Shown one piece after another: positions 61,895-64,000 of a DNA stretch of 64,000 nt. Under the pieces are notes generated by a model. That model ran no database searches. It was not told the origin of the DNA and saw only the letters and a program-made list of their open reading frames with translations. The stretch's first letter is position 1. Every line of letters begins with the position of its first letter. The stretch lies in the NCBI GenBank assembly GCA_026707145.1, contig JAPOXK010000011.1, positions 347,908 to 411,907 on the forward strand. The letters are read 5' to 3'. The translations under genes were made by a program, and so were the position numbers. The stretch comes from Chloroflexota bacterium. GTDB lineage: Bacteria > Chloroflexota > Dehalococcoidia > Bin125.

Positions 61895-62524
61895 TTAGGG
61901 CGCCGGCGCGGCCGGGAGCTGCGCGGCGCCGGCCGGTTCGAGATCCTGGCTGCCGCCCCCGCTGATCGCGTCGAAGGGGAACCAGCGGACCCAGACCTTC
62001 CCGACGATCAGGCGTTGATGGATCGGGCCGAAGCTGCGGGAGTCTTGGCTGGCGCTACGGTTGTCTCCTAGGACGAAGTAGTGGCCAGGCGGCACGTGCG
62101 TGGTGCCGTTGCTGCCGACGGCAGGTCCGCTTACGAGGAAGCTGTCGTTGAGTCGTACCCCGTCCACGAACACGGCGCCCCCGCGGATCTGTACGGTCTC
62201 TCCGGGTAAGCCGATGATGCGCTTCACGAAGTCGCGGGATTCATCCTGCGGCGAATGGAAGACGGCGACGTCTCCCCGCTGCGGGGGATCGAAGAGGAAA
62301 TTCCCGTTGCTCTTCCCGGGGATAAGCGCATCGAACGGGCCGATATCGAGTTGGCGGTACGCCAGCTTGTTGACCAGTACGAAGTCCTCGTTGTGCAGGG
62401 TCGGCACCATGCTTGTGCCCTCGACTTGAAAGTTCTGAATCGCCTCGCGCGCCAGCAAGAAGACGATCAACGCCAAGATGACCGTCTCGAGGATGTCGCG
62501 CAGGGGACCGTAGTGGAGATTCAT
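61895..62524 (-). CDS. lepB: Signal peptidase I
   Basis: 209 residues. One N-terminal membrane helix (LETVILALIVFLLAREAI) is followed by the catalytic Ser in VEGTSMVPTLH near residue 37, the Lys in SRDFVKRIIGLPGETV near residue 101, and the box E region HYFVLGDNRSASQDSRSFG. It removes signal peptides from exported proteins and acts on the outer face of the cytoplasmic membrane. The C-terminus has an Ala/Pro tail. It diverges from the ECF sigma gene by 186 bp. Confidence 0.95.
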   Translation of the reverse strand: MNLHYGPLRDILETVILALIVFLLAREAIQNFQVEGTSMVPTLHNEDFVLVNKLAYRQLDIGPFDALIPGKSNGNFLFDPPQRGDVAVFHSPQDESRDFVKRIIGLPGETVQIRGGAVFVDGVRLNDSFLVSGPAVGSNGTTHVPPGHYFVLGDNRSASQDSRSFGPIHQRLIVGKVWVRWFPFDAISGGGSQDLEPAGAAQLPAAPAP

Positions 62525-62710
62525 CGTCGCTGGGGCTGCAACCAGCCTACGGGCGGCTCCGATCAGTTGCTAGTCTGTGATCCGGCCGCGCAACGGAGAT
62601 CGTTTTAAGCATGGCGGGTCGGTGCGGCCGTACGGAGTGCTCCGTCGTCGCTGATGGCTTCGGCGGTACGCGCTTCGCTTGCCTGCCTGTGGAAGGCTTG
62701 CCGTAGCCGG

Positions 62711-63370
62711 ATGAGTGACGATCGGGGAACCGACTCGCGGCTGAGCGACGACGCGCTGGCGACGATGGCTCAGGCCGGGGACCTGCCTGCCTTTAACACG
62801 TTGGTCGAGCGCTACCAGCGGTCCGTGTTCGGACTGTGTCTGCGGATGCTCTCGTCGGCTCCTGCGGCGGAGGACGCGGCGCAGGAGACGTTCCTTGCCG
62901 CCTGGCGCGGGCTCGGACGCTACCGCGGGGGATCGTTCCAAGCCTGGATCTTGCGGATCGCGGGGAACCACTGCCGGGACGAACTGCGGAAGCGCAAACG
63001 CCGCCCCGTGGATTCGCTTGATGCCTTGCGTGAGCGACAGGGAGAGTGGGTCGCTCCTGCCGATGGCGCGCCCTCGCCCGAACGCGCCGCTTTGGGGGCC
63101 GAGACGCTGCGGGCGATCCAGCGCGGTCTGGAGACGCTGCCGGAGGACCAACGTATGGCGATCATCCTCTGCGACGTGCAGGAGCTCGCCTACGATGAGA
63201 TCGCCCAGGCGATGGGAACCTCGATCGGGACGGTGAAGTCCCGGATCAGCCGCGGGAGGTCCCGTCTGCGGGACTACCTGCTGCGGAACGGGGAACTAGG
63301 ATCTGGCCGGGAGCGTCTAGCTGAGTACGAGCGAGAGAACGCCTCGCCTCGGGCGAGGAGGGAACCGTGA
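62711..63370 (+). CDS. ECF-subfamily RNA polymerase sigma factor (sigma-24-like)
   Basis: 219 residues. Region 2 (FNTLVERYQRSVFGLCLRML, then AEDAAQETFLAAWRGLGRYRG) and region 4 (LPEDQRMAIILCDVQELAYD, then GTSIGTVKSRISRGRSRLRDYLL) are complete, and region 3 is absent, as in ECF factors. The start is ATG 62711; an earlier in-frame ATG at 62654 lacks homology. The stop codon overlaps the GTG start of the anti-sigma gene (GTGA). It should direct a small envelope or stress regulon. Confidence 0.92.
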   Translation: MSDDRGTDSRLSDDALATMAQAGDLPAFNTLVERYQRSVFGLCLRMLSSAPAAEDAAQETFLAAWRGLGRYRGGSFQAWILRIAGNHCRDELRKRKRRPVDSLDALRERQGEWVAPADGAPSPERAALGAETLRAIQRGLETLPEDQRMAIILCDVQELAYDEIAQAMGTSIGTVKSRISRGRSRLRDYLLRNGELGSGRERLAEYERENASPRARREP

Positions 63371-64000
63371 TCGGTCGTCTGCTGCTTCGCCGCCGTATCC
63401 ATGACGACGCCTCCGCGTTCGTCGATGGAGCGTTAAGCCCCAGAGGCCATGAGGCATTCGCACGGCACCTGGCTGTCTGTGCCGCTTGCCAGAGCGAGGT
63501 GACACAGCTGCGTGACACCAAGGGAATGCTCAAGGCGTTGGGAACGGAGGCGCTGCCCCGCAGCTTCACGCTCAGCCCGGCGCTGGCGGCTCGACCCGCA
63601 TCCCGGCCCGGCCCCATTGCGGACGCCGCTGGCTGGGTCGGCCCGGGCGTGCCGCGCCTCGCTGCTTCCGTTTCGATCATGATGGCCGCGGCGCTCATAG
63701 CGGCCGTTGTGATCGACCTCGACGATGGACCGGGTACAGCCGTCGTACAGCCGGCTTCGCAGGTCGCCTTGCAGCCCGTTTCGCAAACCGCAGCCGTGGA
63801 AAGAGCGGCGCCGGTTGTGACCGAGAGCGTCGCTTCCACTGCTACTCAGGTCCCCGAGGCTGGTGTGCGCATGGAATCGGTATTGCTCGTTGAAGGCTCC
63901 GACGCTCCCGCGGCGTCGGAGCAGGAGGCCCCACGCGTGGAAGAGGTCGAGTCTGCCCCCGCCCCGGAGCTTGAGGAAGCTCTTGAAGAGGTTGTCGAGG
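63367..64000 (+). CDS. Zinc-finger anti-sigma factor, cut by the window end
   Basis: At least 211 codons, open to the last base. The N-terminal zinc domain FVDGALSPRGHEAFARHLAV with H-x3-C-x2-C (HLAVCAAC) is the ZAS motif of zf-HC2 anti-sigma factors. One membrane helix follows (SVSIMMAAALIAAVVIDL near residue 105), then an Ala/Pro/Glu-rich outer segment. The GTG start overlaps the sigma gene stop by 4 bp, which pairs the two. It holds the upstream ECF sigma inactive at the membrane until a signal arrives. Confidence 0.87.
   Translation, partial: MIGRLLLRRRIHDDASAFVDGALSPRGHEAFARHLAVCAACQSEVTQLRDTKGMLKALGTEALPRSFTLSPALAARPASRPGPIADAAGWVGPGVPRLAASVSIMMAAALIAAVVIDLDDGPGTAVVQPASQVALQPVSQTAAVERAAPVVTESVASTATQVPEAGVRMESVLLVEGSDAPAASEQEAPRVEEVESAPAPELEEALEEVVE

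Overview
The window is high-GC, densely packed bacterial chromosome. The gene set suggests a Chloroflexota lineage, possibly a Dehalococcoidia/SAR202-like bacterium. The evidence is four luciferase-like flavin/F420 monooxygenase paralogs, a deazaflavin nitroreductase-family protein, several lipobox lipoproteins, two multi-subunit molybdenum hydroxylases, and many catabolic amidohydrolases and amidases. This placement is an inference; no rRNA or other phylogenetic marker is present.

Region 1 (0.6-24.4 kb) is an almost uninterrupted minus-strand run of 20 genes, many with 1-11 bp overlaps. In transcription order it encodes a DUF35 zinc-ribbon/OB protein, a thiolase, a luciferase-like monooxygenase, an amidohydrolase, a PaaK-type CoA ligase, and HyuA2, a small four-Cys zinc protein, HyuA1 and HyuB. 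Then come a UroD-like protein, a second PaaK-type ligase, CoxG, a three-subunit molybdenum hydroxylase, a BMP-type ABC importer (lipoprotein, ATPase, two permeases) and a second amidohydrolase. Two HyuA-type subunits plus HyuB plus a small zinc subunit is the architecture of acetophenone carboxylase. With CoA ligases and a thiolase alongside, this reads as a route of import, hydroxylation, ATP-dependent carboxylation (or ring hydrolysis), CoA activation and thiolysis of an unknown ketone or cyclic amide.

Region 2 (24.5-36.4 kb) holds an FG-GAP propeller lipoprotein, a second molybdenum hydroxylase operon with a MoaD/ThiS-like gene, a creatinase-like M24 protein with altered metal ligands, an iron-sulfur HhH DNA glycosylase, a DUF4234 membrane protein, a frameshifted RidA remnant, an alpha/beta hydrolase and a sodium/solute symporter.

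Region 3 (36.5-43.8 kb) has an overlapping monooxygenase / tungsten-type aldehyde:ferredoxin oxidoreductase pair, two alpha/beta hydrolases, a deazaflavin-dependent protein and a DM13 membrane protein with Pro/Ala-rich repeats.

Region 4 (43.9-52.7 kb) is the most rearranged. A solute-binding protein and a four-repeat Cache protein share an N-terminal Fn3-like domain encoded by 255-bp nearly identical inverted repeats. These flank a lower-GC NCS2 permease fused to a degenerate RsbW-like domain, next to 79-bp tandem repeats. A second Cache lipoprotein shares a 369-bp direct repeat with the first, and a broken serine-recombinase tail follows.

Region 5 (52.7-64 kb) has an LppM-like lipoprotein, a DUF1330 protein, and a cluster of monooxygenase / amidase / NicX-like (M29) protein / monooxygenase. 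It also has tRNA-Lys, a Gfo/Idh/MocA oxidoreductase and housekeeping genes (pyrE, lepB), and ends in an ECF sigma / zinc anti-sigma pair cut by the window edge.
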